A stretch of DNA of 64,000 bases from RYN-230 sp963813975 (GCA_963813975.1 CAWFAP010000006.1:1984001-2048000); one strand, 5' to 3'. Positions 6,965 to 17,558 are shown, counted from the first letter of the stretch. Numbers and translations: made by a program. Notes: a model not told the origin generated them from the sequence alone.

Positions 6965-9934
6965 ATGTCTACGCCTGCCAGCCCGGCGCAGCGCTATGCC
7001 GCTTTCCGGCAGCGGAGCGAGGACGGGGCCGAGTTCGCCACCTTCCAGGGGCTGTACGGCTTCGCGTTCGACGACTTCCAGCGCCGCGCCTGCCAGGCCC
7101 TGGCCGGCGGGCACGGCGTCCTCGTCGCGGCGCCGACCGGCTCCGGAAAGACCGTTATCGGCGAATTTGCCGTGCACCTGGCCCTGGCCGAGGGCCGCAA
7201 GTGCTTCTACACCACGCCGATCAAGGCGCTGTCCAACCAGAAGTACAACGACCTGGCCCGGCGCTACGGAGCCGGCCAGGTGGGGCTGCTCACCGGGGAC
7301 AACAGCATCAACGGCGAGGCGCCGGTGGTCGTGATGACCACCGAGGTGCTGCGCAACATGCTCTACGCCGGCTCGCCCACGCTGGCCGGCCTGGCCTACG
7401 TCGTCCTGGACGAGGTGCACTACCTGGCCGACCGCTTCCGCGGCGCGGTCTGGGAAGAAGTGATCATCCACCTGCCGGAGTCGGTCCGGGTGGTCGCGCT
7501 GTCCGCGACGGTGAGCAACGCCGAGGAGTTCGGCGACTGGCTGGCCCAGGTCCGCGGCGGCACCACGGTGATCGTGGACGAGCACCGGCCGGTCCCGCTG
7601 TGGCAGCACATGCTGGCCAGCGGCCGGCTCTACGACCTGTTCCTCGAGTCGGGTCCCGGACGCCCCTCCCGGGGCGGCCGCGGGGCGCCCGACGGGGCGG
7701 CCGGGGATCCCGGCCCGGATGACCAGCGCCGGGCCCAGGTGAACCCGGAACTGCTGCGGCTGGCCCGGCGGGAGGACTGGGCGGCACGGAAGGCCCCGTC
7801 CCGGCCGGCCCGGGGCGGCCACCGGCCGGTGCGCTTCCGGCCGCCACGCCGGCCGGAGGTCATCGACCGCCTGGACCGCGCGGGGCTGCTCCCGGCGATC
7901 ACCTTCATCTTCAGCCGGGCGGGCTGCGAGGCCGCGGTCCGCCAGTGCCTGGACGCCGGGGTCCGGCTCACCACGCCCGACGAGGTGGCCGTGATCACCG
8001 AGATCGCCGAGCGGCGCACCGGGGACATCCCCGAGGCGGACCTGCCCGTGCTCGGCTACGCCGAATGGCTCACCGGCCTGCAGCGCGGCGTCGCCGCCCA
8101 CCACGCCGGGATGCTGCCCACGTTCAAGGAAGTGGTCGAGGAACTCTTCGAGGCGGGCCTGGTCCGCGCGGTCTTCGCTACCGAGACGCTGGCCCTGGGC
8201 ATCAACATGCCTGCCCGCACGGTGGTCGTCGAACGGCTGGACAAGTGGAACGGCGAGACCCACGCGGACCTGACCCCGGGGGAGTACACGCAGCTCACCG
8301 GCCGGGCTGGCCGCCGGGGCATCGACGTGGAGGGACACGCCGTGGTGCTCTGGCAGCCGGGCGTGGACCCGCTGGCGGTGGCCGGGCTGGCCGGCACCCG
8401 CACCTACCCCCTCAACTCCAGCTTCCGGCCCTCCTACAACATGGCCGTGAACCTGGTCGGCCAGGCCGGCCTGGACAAGGCCACCGCGCTGCTGGAGTCG
8501 TCGTTCGCCCAGTTCCAGGCGGACCAGGCGGTGGTCGGCATCGCGCGCCAGGCCCGCCGCAGCCGGGCGGCGCTGGCCGAACTCGGCCCATCCTGCGACC
8601 TCGGGGACTACGGCGAGTACCACGCGCTGCGCGAGGAACTGGCCGACCGGGAGGCGGATGCCTCCCGGGAGCGCTCGGCGGACCGCTGGGCGGCGGCCCG
8701 GCAGTCGCTGGAGCAGCTGCGCCGCGGAGACATCATCCTGGTCCCCGGGGGCCGCCGGGCCGGGCTCGCGGTCGTCCTGGACCCTGGCCTGACCAGCCCC
8801 CACTCCCGGCACCAGGACCATCAGGCGGACCAGCATGGCCCTGGCCGCCGCGGCTCAGACCGGCGGACCGCGGATCGCGGCAGCACCCGCGGCGCCGGCC
8901 AGCGGGGCACGGGCCCGCGCGGCGCCAGCCACGGCCGGGTGGCCGCGCCCCCGGGCGTGAACGACCCGCTGCCCCTGGTGCTCACGGCCAACCGGCAGGT
9001 CAAGCGGCTCTCGCAGGCCGACTTCCCGGTGCCGGTCACCCCGATTGACCGGCTGCGCATCCCGAACAGCTTCAGCGCCCGCTCGCCGCAGCACCGCCGG
9101 GACCTGGCCTCGACCATGCGCAACAAGGTGGCCGGGCGGGACCTCGGGCGCCATCCCCGGCGGGCCGGGTCAGGCCCGGAGGCGGGGCGGCCGCCGCGCG
9201 GCGGGACAGACGGGATCACCCGGCTGCGGCGTGAGCTGCGCGAGCATCCCTGCCACCGCTGCCCTGACCGCGATGTGCACGCCCGGCAGGCGGAGCAGCG
9301 GGCCCGGCTGGAGCGGGAGGTGGCCAGCCTGGAAGGCCGCGTGGCGGCCCGTTCCCATGTGATCGCCCGGACGTTCGACCGCGTCTGCTCCGTCCTGGAT
9401 CACCTGGGCTACCTGGACGAGGGCACGGTCACCCCGGACGGGAGCCGGCTCGCTGACCTGTACACCGAGCTCGACCTGCTGGCCGCCGAATGCCTGCGGC
9501 GCGGGCTGTGGGAGGGGCTGGACCCGGCCGAGCTGGCCGCCTGCGTGTCCGTGCTGACGTTCGAATCCCGGCAGGCGGACGAGGACGCCGCACCGCGGAT
9601 GCCGGGCGGCCCGGTCCGCGACGTGGTGACCTCGATGCTCTCGGTGTGGGGCGAGCTGGACGAGGCGGAAAAGGACCACCAGCTGTCCTTCCTGCGCGAG
9701 CCCGAGCTGGGTTTCGCGTGGGCCGCGCACGCCTGGGCCCGGGGCAAGCCGCTGGAGACCGTGCTCCGGTCGGACCTCACCCCCGGTGATTTCGTCCGTG
9801 CGGTCAAGCAGCTGATGGACCTGCTCGGCCAGATCGCGGTCGCGGCCGGGGCCGGTTCCGCGCTGGCCGCCACCGCGCACGAGGCGGTCGCGGCGCTGCG
9901 CCACGGCGTGGTCGCGTACACCTCGGTGAGCTGA
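6965..9934 (+). CDS. helY: Ski2/Mtr4-like DEAD/DEAH-box RNA helicase HelY
   Basis: A 989-residue superfamily 2 helicase. Seen in order: Q-like region and Walker A (APTGSGKT, about residue 58), TTPIKALSNQKY (Ia), DEVHYLADR (II), SATVSNAEEF (III), FIFSRAGCEAA (IV), FATETLALGINMPA (V), QLTGRAGRRGID (VI), then a DSHCT-type C-terminal domain (LRRELREHPCHRCPDRD..SVLDHLGYLDE). A Gly/Arg/Pro-rich insert at about residues 225-300 and a second one before the C-terminal part are low in complexity. HelY-type helicases are proposed to act in RNA turnover. It lies downstream of tatC with its own promoter. Confidence 0.93.
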   Translation: MSTPASPAQRYAAFRQRSEDGAEFATFQGLYGFAFDDFQRRACQALAGGHGVLVAAPTGSGKTVIGEFAVHLALAEGRKCFYTTPIKALSNQKYNDLARRYGAGQVGLLTGDNSINGEAPVVVMTTEVLRNMLYAGSPTLAGLAYVVLDEVHYLADRFRGAVWEEVIIHLPESVRVVALSATVSNAEEFGDWLAQVRGGTTVIVDEHRPVPLWQHMLASGRLYDLFLESGPGRPSRGGRGAPDGAAGDPGPDDQRRAQVNPELLRLARREDWAARKAPSRPARGGHRPVRFRPPRRPEVIDRLDRAGLLPAITFIFSRAGCEAAVRQCLDAGVRLTTPDEVAVITEIAERRTGDIPEADLPVLGYAEWLTGLQRGVAAHHAGMLPTFKEVVEELFEAGLVRAVFATETLALGINMPARTVVVERLDKWNGETHADLTPGEYTQLTGRAGRRGIDVEGHAVVLWQPGVDPLAVAGLAGTRTYPLNSSFRPSYNMAVNLVGQAGLDKATALLESSFAQFQADQAVVGIARQARRSRAALAELGPSCDLGDYGEYHALREELADREADASRERSADRWAAARQSLEQLRRGDIILVPGGRRAGLAVVLDPGLTSPHSRHQDHQADQHGPGRRGSDRRTADRGSTRGAGQRGTGPRGASHGRVAAPPGVNDPLPLVLTANRQVKRLSQADFPVPVTPIDRLRIPNSFSARSPQHRRDLASTMRNKVAGRDLGRHPRRAGSGPEAGRPPRGGTDGITRLRRELREHPCHRCPDRDVHARQAEQRARLEREVASLEGRVAARSHVIARTFDRVCSVLDHLGYLDEGTVTPDGSRLADLYTELDLLAAECLRRGLWEGLDPAELAACVSVLTFESRQADEDAAPRMPGGPVRDVVTSMLSVWGELDEAEKDHQLSFLREPELGFAWAAHAWARGKPLETVLRSDLTPGDFVRAVKQLMDLLGQIAVAAGAGSALAATAHEAVAALRHGVVAYTSVS

Positions 9935-9987
9935 CCCGCGTCCCGCGGAGGTTCAGCGGGCGGCCCGGTCCGGCGCACCGGACCCAG

Positions 9988-9993
9988 TAAGCT
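9988..9993 (+). promoter_or_regulatory. -10 hexamer TAAGCT for a leaderless gene
   Basis: TAAGCT ends seven bases before ATG 10001, the same geometry as before helY. Confidence 0.45.
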
Positions 9994-10000
9994 CCGGGGC

Positions 10001-10444
10001 ATGGCTGACGTGGCGGACTTTGCCCGGCTGGCAGGCCGGGAGCACGGGCTGAGCGTGGTGTCCACCCTGCGCGCGGACCAGACGATCCAGGCCACCGTGG
10101 TCAACTCCGGGGTGCTGGATCATCCGGTCCGCGGGGTCCCGGTGATCGGCTTCACCACCCGCGGGAATTCCCGCAAGCTGGCCAACCTGCGGGTCCGGCC
10201 CCGGCCGGCCGTGACCGCGCGGTCCGGCTGGGAGTGGGTCACCGCCGAGGGCCACGCGGAGCTGGCCGGGCCGGATGACCCGCTCGACGGGCTTGGCCAG
10301 GACGGCCTGCGGCTGCTGCTGCGCGCGGTGTTCGTCGCGGCGGGCGGCAGCCACGACGACTGGGCCACCTACGACCGGGTGATGGCCGAGGAGCGGCGCG
10401 CGGCGGTGCTGGTCACCCCGGAGCGGGTTTACTCCAACCGGTGA
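10001..10444 (+). CDS. PPOX-class FMN/F420-binding protein
   Basis: 147 residues of the pyridoxamine-phosphate-oxidase-like split barrel. Features are LSVVSTLRADQTIQATVVNSGVLDHPV, VIGFTTRGNSRKLANLRVRPR and VTAEGHAEL, the usual pattern of actinobacterial F420- or FMN-dependent reductases of this fold. The physiological substrate is unknown. The start is the ATG seven bases from a TAAGCT hexamer, so translation is probably leaderless. The last 16 bases overlap the convergent universal-stress gene. Confidence 0.75.
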   Translation: MADVADFARLAGREHGLSVVSTLRADQTIQATVVNSGVLDHPVRGVPVIGFTTRGNSRKLANLRVRPRPAVTARSGWEWVTAEGHAELAGPDDPLDGLGQDGLRLLLRAVFVAAGGSHDDWATYDRVMAEERRAAVLVTPERVYSNR

Positions 10445-11028
10445 GGTGGCGGCCCGCCACCGTCTCCCGGCCGGCCCGGGCCATCTGGCGCGGGTCCATC
10501 TGGCCCGGGCCTACCTGGTCCGGGCCTACCCGGTCCGGGCCTATGCGGCGGCTCGGGCCCGCCGCGTGGCGGCGGGGGCGGCAGAGGGCTGTCCGGGGCG
10601 GGCCCGGGCCAGACCAGCAGGACCGGGCAGGCCGCGTGGTCCACCACGAACCGGGCCGCCTTGCCCAGGCTCCTGGGCCCCGCCTCGCCGCCCTGGCGGG
10701 CCAGGATGAGCAGATCCGCGTCCCGGGCCGCCTGCACCACCTCGCGCTCGGGACGGCCGCGCCGGCGCAGCTGCCCGGCAGGCCGGCCCAGCCGGGCGAC
10801 CGCGGCCTCCAGCACCTCGGTGGCGGCCGCCTCGGTCATGGCCTCCAGCTGCGCGCCCGGCCCGGCCCCGGGCCGCCCCAGCAGCGCGGTGAACGCGCCC
10901 CGCGCCGCGTCCACCGCCCCCATGTCCGTGACGTGCAGTAACGTCACGTCATCGGCGGCCGCCCGGGCCAGTGCCCCGTCCACGCACGCCATCCAGCCTT
11001 CTTCGGTCACCCACACGAGCACGGTCAT
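10429..11028 (-). CDS. Universal stress protein (UspA) family with a Pro/Gly-rich tail
   Basis: 199 residues. Residues 1-140 fit the Usp fold: an N-terminal beta strand (TVLVWVTEEGW), DADLLILARQG and ARFVVDHAACPVLLVW near the end of the domain. The classical ATP-binding G-2X-G-9X-G signature is only partly kept (RQGGEAGPRSLGKAARF). The last 55 residues are a Pro/Gly/Arg-rich tail built on 15-base repeats. Usp proteins act in stress persistence. The 3' end overlaps the neighbouring convergent gene. Confidence 0.75.
   Translation of the reverse strand: MTVLVWVTEEGWMACVDGALARAAADDVTLLHVTDMGAVDAARGAFTALLGRPGAGPGAQLEAMTEAAATEVLEAAVARLGRPAGQLRRRGRPEREVVQAARDADLLILARQGGEAGPRSLGKAARFVVDHAACPVLLVWPGPAPDSPLPPPPPRGGPEPPHRPGPGRPGPGRPGPDGPAPDGPGRPGDGGGPPPHRLE
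10485..10544 (-). repeat. 15-bp minisatellite in the universal stress protein tail
   Basis: Four 15-base units related to CTGGTCCGGGCCTAC lie at 10485, 10500, 10515 and 10530 (plus-strand reading). On the minus strand they encode the GRPGP-type tail. Confidence 0.75.
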
Positions 11029-11093
11029 GAGGCTAGTCTCGTGCCCCGATATCCGGTTGCGCGGCGCAACGGGGAACGGTAACGCTGGACCGC

Positions 11094-11642
11094 ATGAACG
11101 TAAGCGGCGTCCAGGTCCGGCGGGCGCACCCGGACGAGTGGGCCACGGTCCGTGATGTGCGGCTGGCGGCGCTGGCCGACGCCCCGGACGCGTTCGCCTC
11201 GACCCTCAGCCGGGAGCTGGTCCGGACCGAGCCGCAGTGGCGGTCCCGGATCCGGGCCTGGCCCTGGTTCCTGGCCTGGCGCGCCGGGGTGCCGTCCGGG
11301 CTGGTCGCGGCCGTGCCCGATCAGCCCGCCAGCGAGCCGCCCGCGATCGGCCGGCGCGGCTGGCATCTCGTCTCCATGTGGGTCAGCCCGCCGGCCCGCG
11401 GCCGCGGTGTGGCCGACCTGCTGGTCAGGGCGGTCCTGGATCACGCCGAGACAGTCGGGGCACCCCGGGTGACCCTGTGGGTGGCCCTGGGCAACGCCCG
11501 CGCCCGGACGTTCTACGCGCGGATGGGCTTCACCCCCACTGGCCGGCAGCAGGTCTACCCCCGGGACGGGGTCACCGCCCTGGACGAGGAGGAACTCGCC
11601 CGGCCGGTCAGATCTGCAGCACCGCCCAGAGCGTCACGGTGA
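11094..11642 (+). CDS. GNAT-family N-acetyltransferase
   Basis: 182 residues with the GNAT core: VRRAHPDEWATVRDVRLAAL (beta1-alpha1), LVSMWVSPPARGRGVADLLV (motif A with the acetyl-CoA-binding R-G-R-G-V turn), VTLWVALGNARARTFYARMGF (motif B). It transfers an acetyl group from acetyl-CoA to an unknown amine. The 3' end overlaps the convergent ArsB-like gene by 35 bases, so the C-terminal residues may be loosely constrained. Confidence 0.87.
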   Translation: MNVSGVQVRRAHPDEWATVRDVRLAALADAPDAFASTLSRELVRTEPQWRSRIRAWPWFLAWRAGVPSGLVAAVPDQPASEPPAIGRRGWHLVSMWVSPPARGRGVADLLVRAVLDHAETVGAPRVTLWVALGNARARTFYARMGFTPTGRQQVYPRDGVTALDEEELARPVRSAAPPRASR

Positions 11643-12876
11643 CCAGGACCAGCCCGGCGGGCACGGTAAGCAGCCCCAGCCGGGTGAACTCACCCAGGTC
11701 CGTGGGGTGGTCGCGGTCCGCCAGCAGGCGCCGCCACAGCAGCGTGGCCAGCGAGCCCGCGTAGCTCAGGTTCGGTCCGACGTCCACCCCGATCAGCACG
11801 GCCAGCACCGGGCCGGGGCCGCCCAGCAGCCCGCGCCCGGCCAGCACGGACAGCAGCACCAGCACCGCCGGCACGTTGTTCACCACGTTCGCGAGCAGGG
11901 CCGCCAGCCCGGCCAGGGCCAGCAGGGACGGCAGCGACGTCCCGGCCGGGATCACCCGGGCCAGTACGGCCCCCAGCCCGTTGTGCACCACCGCCTCGAC
12001 CACGATGCCCAGGCCTAGCACGAACAGCAGGAACGGGATGCTCAGCGCGTGCGCCAGGTCCGCCGGCGGGTCGTGGCCGCGGATCAGGCTCCGGGCGGCC
12101 AGCACCATCGCCCCCGCGCCGGCCGCCCAGGCCGGGTTCAGCCCGGTCAGCGAGGTGAGAACGAACCCGGCCAGCGTGGCCAGCACGGTGATCAGCGCGA
12201 AACGCGGGATGCGGGGCAGGGGCCGGTCCGCCGCGCGGGCCGTGGCCGGCCCGGCGGCGGCCAGGTCCCCGGCGAAGAACCAGCGGAAGGCCGCGTACTC
12301 CACGGCGATCGCCACCAGCCAGGGCGCCCCCATCAGCGCGCCGAAGTGGATCAGGGTCAGCCCGGCCACCGAGAATGCCAGCAGATTCGTCAGGTTGGAC
12401 ACCGGCAGCAGCAGCGACGCCGAGTTGGCCAGGTGGGTGCACGCGTACACGTGGGGCTTGGGCCGGATCCGGAGCCGGGTGGCGGTGTCGTGCACCACGG
12501 GCGTCAGCAGCACCACCGTGGTGTCCAGGTTGAGGACCGCGGTGGTAGCCGAGGCCAGGCCGAACACGCCGCCCAGCAGCCGCACCGGTGAGCCCCGGCT
12601 GGCCCGGGCGAGCCGGGCGCCGGCCGCCGCGAACAGTCCTTCCTGCTGGCAGACGTACCCGACCACCAGGATCGCGCCGAGGAAGGCCAGCACCGGCAGC
12701 AGGCGGCTGGCCTCGGTCCGGGCCTGGCGCCACGGCAGCGCGCCGGTCACGATCACCGCCGCCGCGGCCGGGACCGCAACGGCCGCCTCCGGCAGCCATC
12801 TCGGCCGGGTGATCGCGGTGGCCAGCACCACCGCGAGCAGCACACAGGAGAGCGCCTCGGCGGCAGGCCCGTGCAC
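11608..12876 (-). CDS. ArsB/NhaD-like membrane permease
   Basis: 422 residues with about 11-12 hydrophobic helices. Recognisable segments are VLAFLGAILVVGYVCQQEGLF, ATTAVLNLDTTVVLLTPV, THLANSASLLLPVSNLTNLLAF and VVNNVPAVLVLLSVL, which belong to the ion-transporter superfamily hairpins of ArsB, CitM and NhaD permeases (SNLTNLL and NNVPA motifs). It is a cation-coupled or ATPase-linked exporter of arsenite or an organic anion; no arsR, arsC or arsA lies next to it, so arsenic specificity is unproven. It is transcribed divergently from the exonuclease gene. Confidence 0.83.
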   Translation of the reverse strand: MHGPAAEALSCVLLAVVLATAITRPRWLPEAAVAVPAAAAVIVTGALPWRQARTEASRLLPVLAFLGAILVVGYVCQQEGLFAAAGARLARASRGSPVRLLGGVFGLASATTAVLNLDTTVVLLTPVVHDTATRLRIRPKPHVYACTHLANSASLLLPVSNLTNLLAFSVAGLTLIHFGALMGAPWLVAIAVEYAAFRWFFAGDLAAAGPATARAADRPLPRIPRFALITVLATLAGFVLTSLTGLNPAWAAGAGAMVLAARSLIRGHDPPADLAHALSIPFLLFVLGLGIVVEAVVHNGLGAVLARVIPAGTSLPSLLALAGLAALLANVVNNVPAVLVLLSVLAGRGLLGGPGPVLAVLIGVDVGPNLSYAGSLATLLWRRLLADRDHPTDLGEFTRLGLLTVPAGLVLVTVTLWAVLQI

Positions 12877-12983
12877 CAGCCCGGTCGCTTGTGTGGCGGA
12901 CAGTGGCCCGTCCCTTCCCTTCGGCTGGCCTGACTCGCCGCGGGTGGGTCCACGATGGCGGCCAGGCCTGGCAGGATAGCCGG

Positions 12984-13886
12984 GTGCGACCGCTGATGCT
13001 GCTGGACACCGCCTCGCTGTACTACCGCGCCTTCTACGGGGTGCCGGACACGCTGACCGCCCCGGACGGGACCCCGGTCAACGCGGTCCGCGGGCTGCTG
13101 GACATGATCGCCCGGCTGGTCCGGGCCCGCTCGCCCGGGGCCCTGATCGCCTGCATGGACGCGGACTGGCGGCCGGCCTTCCGGGTCGCCGCGATCTCGT
13201 CCTACAAGGCGCACCGGGCCCGCGCCGACGGCACCGAGGAAGCGCCGCCCGCGCTCACCGCGCAGATCCCGGTGATCGAGGAGGTGCTGGAGGCCCTGGG
13301 CCTGGCCACGGCGGCCGCGCGGGGATACGAGGCGGACGACGTGATCGGCACGCTGACCGCCCGGGCCACCGGCCCGGTCGAGATCGTCACCGGGGACCGC
13401 GACCTGTTCCAGCTCGTGGATGACCAGCGGCCGGTCCGGGTCATCTACACGGTGCGCGGCCTGACCAAGCTGGATGTGGTGGACGAGGCCGCGGTGACCG
13501 AGCGCTACGGGATCCCCGGCCGGGCCTACGCCGACTTCGCCGTGCTGCGCGGCGATCCGAGCGACGGCCTGCCCGGCGTGCCGGGCGTGGGCGACAAGAC
13601 CGCGGCCGCGCTCGTGCGGGCATTCGGCGGGATCGGGCCCATCCTCGACGCGCTGGACCGGGGGCATGGCGGCTTTCCCACGGGCAGCCGCCCGAAACTG
13701 GCCGCGGCCCGGGATTACCTCACGGCTGCCATCCCGGTGGTGCGGGTGGCCGGCGACGCGCCGGTGCCCGAGGTGACCGGGCGGCTGCCGGTCAGTGACG
13801 CCGACCCGGACCGGCTGGCCGCGCTGGACGCCCGCTGGGGCCTGGGCTCCTCGCTGCGCCGGGCCGCGTCAACGCTCGGCGGCTAG
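12984..13886 (+). CDS. 5'-3' exonuclease (PolA N-terminal-like, FEN/PIN domain)
   Basis: 300 residues of the stand-alone 5'-3' exonuclease family. N-terminal MLLDTASLYYRAFYGVP, then AVRGLLDMIARLV, SYKAHRA, GYEADDVIGTLT, VTGDRDLFQLVDD and the helix-hairpin-helix DGLPGVPGVGDKTAAALV. The acidic residues (EADD, GDRD, GDPSD) form the two-metal site. It probably removes flaps or RNA primers. I chose GTG 12984 rather than upstream codons: AGGA lies seven bases before it, the conserved domain starts directly, and CAGGAT at 12972-12977 could alternatively be a leaderless -10. Confidence 0.9.
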   Translation: MRPLMLLDTASLYYRAFYGVPDTLTAPDGTPVNAVRGLLDMIARLVRARSPGALIACMDADWRPAFRVAAISSYKAHRARADGTEEAPPALTAQIPVIEEVLEALGLATAAARGYEADDVIGTLTARATGPVEIVTGDRDLFQLVDDQRPVRVIYTVRGLTKLDVVDEAAVTERYGIPGRAYADFAVLRGDPSDGLPGVPGVGDKTAAALVRAFGGIGPILDALDRGHGGFPTGSRPKLAAARDYLTAAIPVVRVAGDAPVPEVTGRLPVSDADPDRLAALDARWGLGSSLRRAASTLGG

Positions 13887-13946
13887 GGCCCGGCCTGCGG
13901 GGTGCCCAGCGGCCCGGGCGCGCCCTGCGGGGCACGCTCTGGCGGG

Positions 13947-14825
13947 CTAGAGGACGCGCAGCGCCACCAGGCAGGTGTCGTCTTCGGAGTCGGTCGAGCC
14001 GAGCGCGTCCAGCACCGACGTGATCAGCCGCTCGGGGTCGCCGATGCCCGCTGCGGCCGCGGCCAGGGTGGCCAGCCCCTCATCCAGGGGCCGGTCCCGG
14101 CGCTCCACCAGGCCGTCGCTGTAGAGGAGCAGGACGTCCCCGGCCTCCAGGGTCACGGTCATCGCGTCGTACCCGTCCCGCCCCGCGCCAAGCAGGATCC
14201 CGGCTGGCTGCCCCAGGGGCCGGGCGGTGGGGCCGCGGACCAGCAGCGGCGGCGGGTGACCGGCCTGGGCCCAGGTGAGCCGGCGGCTGGGCGGGTCGAA
14301 GTACCCGGCCACCACCGAGGCGGTGTGTTCCGGGGCCACGTGATGCACCAGGTCGTTGAGCCAGCCCACCAGGCGCTCCGGCGGCGCGCCGGTAATGGCC
14401 AGCCCGGCGAGCGCACCGCGCAGCCGGGCCATGCCCGCCGCGGCGTCCAGGCCGTGGCCGGCCACGTCGCCGATGGCGAGCAGAACATCCCCCGGGGGCA
14501 TCTCGGCCGTGATGTACCAGTCGCCGCCGACCCGGCTGTCCGCGGACGCGGGCAGGTAGCGGACCACCGCGCGCAGGCCGGGCAGGTCGAACGGGGTCTC
14601 GTGCAACGGCAGGATGGCGCGCTGCAGCTCCAGCGTGACGTGGCGTTCTTGCAGTAATGCCGCGGCCAGCGCGGTCGGGTCACCGGGGGCCCGCTCACTG
14701 TTGCGCGGGCGGAGCGTGAACGGGCCGGACGCGGCCGCGAACGCTGACCGGGCGGCTTCACGGCTGAGCCCAGCCGCTGCGCCTGGCTCGAGAGGAGCCG
14801 GGGAACTAACGATCTCTGGAGTCAT
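13947..14825 (-). CDS. PP2C/SpoIIE-type serine phosphatase (RsbU-like)
   Basis: 292 residues with a C-terminal SpoIIE/PP2C phosphatase domain at about residues 85-290: VGGDWYITAEMPPGDVLLAIGDVAGHG (metal-binding Asp residues), AGHPPPLLVRG, LLLYSDGLVERRD and DDTCLVALRVL. The N-terminal 80 residues hold the LQERHVTLELQRAILP helix typical of RsbU-like phosphatases; no PAS or GAF domain is seen. Such proteins dephosphorylate anti-anti-sigma factors. It is divergent from the M24 peptidase; no sigma-factor partner is adjacent. Confidence 0.9.
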   Translation of the reverse strand: MTPEIVSSPAPLEPGAAAGLSREAARSAFAAASGPFTLRPRNSERAPGDPTALAAALLQERHVTLELQRAILPLHETPFDLPGLRAVVRYLPASADSRVGGDWYITAEMPPGDVLLAIGDVAGHGLDAAAGMARLRGALAGLAITGAPPERLVGWLNDLVHHVAPEHTASVVAGYFDPPSRRLTWAQAGHPPPLLVRGPTARPLGQPAGILLGAGRDGYDAMTVTLEAGDVLLLYSDGLVERRDRPLDEGLATLAAAAAGIGDPERLITSVLDALGSTDSEDDTCLVALRVL

Positions 14826-14993
14826 CGCCGTTCAAATCGTGAGCTGAGGTACACCAAGAGTGAGGCATGAGGGGCACTCCTGTCTAGATAGGGACAGGCT
14901 GCCGCCCGGACCGGGCGGTGGTGCACCGTCAACGGCAACGAACACCCCGTGGTTAGATGGCCCCCATGCAGACCTGGCATGCATTTCCCCCGG

Positions 14994-16145
14994 ATGGACC
15001 AGGCGGTTTCCGTGGGTAGCGCGCACGCCGTCGCCGCCTTGACGCAACTATATCCAGCGGAGCGGCTGCGGCAGGCGGCGGACGCCGCCGGGGCGGCCGG
15101 ACTCGGCGCGCTGCTGCTCACCCCGGGCCCGGACCTGCGCTACGTGACCGGCTACGACGCCCAGCAGCTGGAGCGGCTCACCTGCCTCGCGCTGCCCGCA
15201 AACGGGGACCCCTTCCTGGTCGTGCCACGGCTCGAGCTGCCTGCCGCGCAGGCCTCGCCCGCCGCGGGCTTCGGCCTGGAGATGATTCCCTGGGACGAGA
15301 CGGACGACCCGTATGCGCTGGTCGGGGGCCGGCTTGGCCAGGTCTCCTCGGTGGGCCTGGCGGACCGGATGTGGGCCATGATGGTGCTCCGCTTCCGCGC
15401 GGCGCTGCCCGCGGCCCGGCAGGGCCTGGCCAGCGCCGCCCTGCGCGGGATGCGATCGCGCAAGAGCGCCGCCGAGGTAGCCGCGCTCCGCGAGGCCGGG
15501 GCGGCCATCGACCGGGTGCACGCCGCAGTGCCGGGCTGGCTGCGGCCGGGCCGGACCGAGCTGGAGGTCGCGGCGGACGTCGCCGCCGCGATCAGCGAGG
15601 AAGGCCACGTGCGGGCCGATTTCGTGATCGTCGCGTCGGGGCCGAACGCGGCCAGCCCGCACCACGAGCCGTCCGGCCGGGTGCTCCAGCCCGGCGACGC
15701 GGTGGTGGTGGACATCGGCGGCACCATGCCCAGCGGGTACTGCTCCGACTGCACCCGCGTCTACGCGATCGGCGGCCCGCCCGGGGAGTTCCTGCGCTAC
15801 TACGAGGTGCTGCGGGACGCCCAGGAGGCGGCGTGCGCGGCGGTGCGGCCCGGCATCACTGCCGAGGCCGTCGACGCCGCCGCCCGCGTGCCGATCACCG
15901 AGGCGGGATACGGGCCCGAGTTCGTGCACCGGACCGGGCACGGGATCGGGCTGGAGACCCACGAGGACCCGTACATCGTGGCGGGCAACGCCGAGCCGCT
16001 GGAGCCCGGCATGGCCTTTTCCGTCGAGCCCGGAATCTACCCGGGCCCGCACGGGGCCAGGATCGAGGACATCGTCGTCTGCACCGAGCAGGGCTATGAA
16101 CGGCTGAACCACGTCACCCGCGAGCTGGTCGTGGTCGACAGCTGA
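14994..16145 (+). CDS. M24-family Xaa-Pro aminopeptidase
   Basis: 383 residues with a creatinase-like N-terminal domain (LLLTPGPDLRYVTGYDA) and an M24 pita-bread catalytic domain. Metal ligands are visible in VVVDIGGTMPSGYCSDCTR (both Asp), RTGHGIGLETHEDPYI (His), FSVEPGIY (Glu) and ARIEDIVV (Glu). It should release N-terminal residues before proline. The start is uncertain: ATG 14994 is the conservative choice. A TTAGAT hexamer (14953-14958) lies seven bases before ATG 14966, which is one base out of frame across a C5 run, so the true start may be 14966 with an indel. Confidence 0.9.
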   Translation: MDQAVSVGSAHAVAALTQLYPAERLRQAADAAGAAGLGALLLTPGPDLRYVTGYDAQQLERLTCLALPANGDPFLVVPRLELPAAQASPAAGFGLEMIPWDETDDPYALVGGRLGQVSSVGLADRMWAMMVLRFRAALPAARQGLASAALRGMRSRKSAAEVAALREAGAAIDRVHAAVPGWLRPGRTELEVAADVAAAISEEGHVRADFVIVASGPNAASPHHEPSGRVLQPGDAVVVDIGGTMPSGYCSDCTRVYAIGGPPGEFLRYYEVLRDAQEAACAAVRPGITAEAVDAAARVPITEAGYGPEFVHRTGHGIGLETHEDPYIVAGNAEPLEPGMAFSVEPGIYPGPHGARIEDIVVCTEQGYERLNHVTRELVVVDS

Positions 16146-16189
16146 CTCCCGGGGTTACTGGCCCGGTGGGCTCAGCCCCTCGGCCGGCC

Positions 16190-17425
<1,236 letters not shown>

Positions 17426-17558
17426 CGGCGTGCTCCATCGGTCTCGGGGGCACCGCTCCGCTGCGGTACCGCACCAGGGGCCCGTGACCCAGGGGCCGCA
17501 GTGAACGCGGTTCCGCCTGTCGCCTGGTTTCCCTTCTGCGGCGCAGCGTATCCGGCTT

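Noticed and set aside
6791..8836. Long minus-strand frame of 681 codons under helY
   Set aside because: Antisense shadow of the helicase gene; composition is Arg/Gly/Pro-rich with no domain.
11608..11642. Overlapping 3' ends of GNAT and ArsB-like genes as a sign of misassembly
   Set aside because: Several convergent gene pairs in this window overlap by 16-45 bases, so it is a feature of a compact high-GC genome.
11608..12876. Arsenic resistance operon
   Set aside because: Only an ArsB/NhaD-like permease is present; no arsR, arsC or arsA, so the anion is unknown.
13887..13946. Candidate terminator after the exonuclease gene (GTGCCC...GGGCAC)
   Set aside because: Stem is only six bases with a loop over 20 bases and no U tract.
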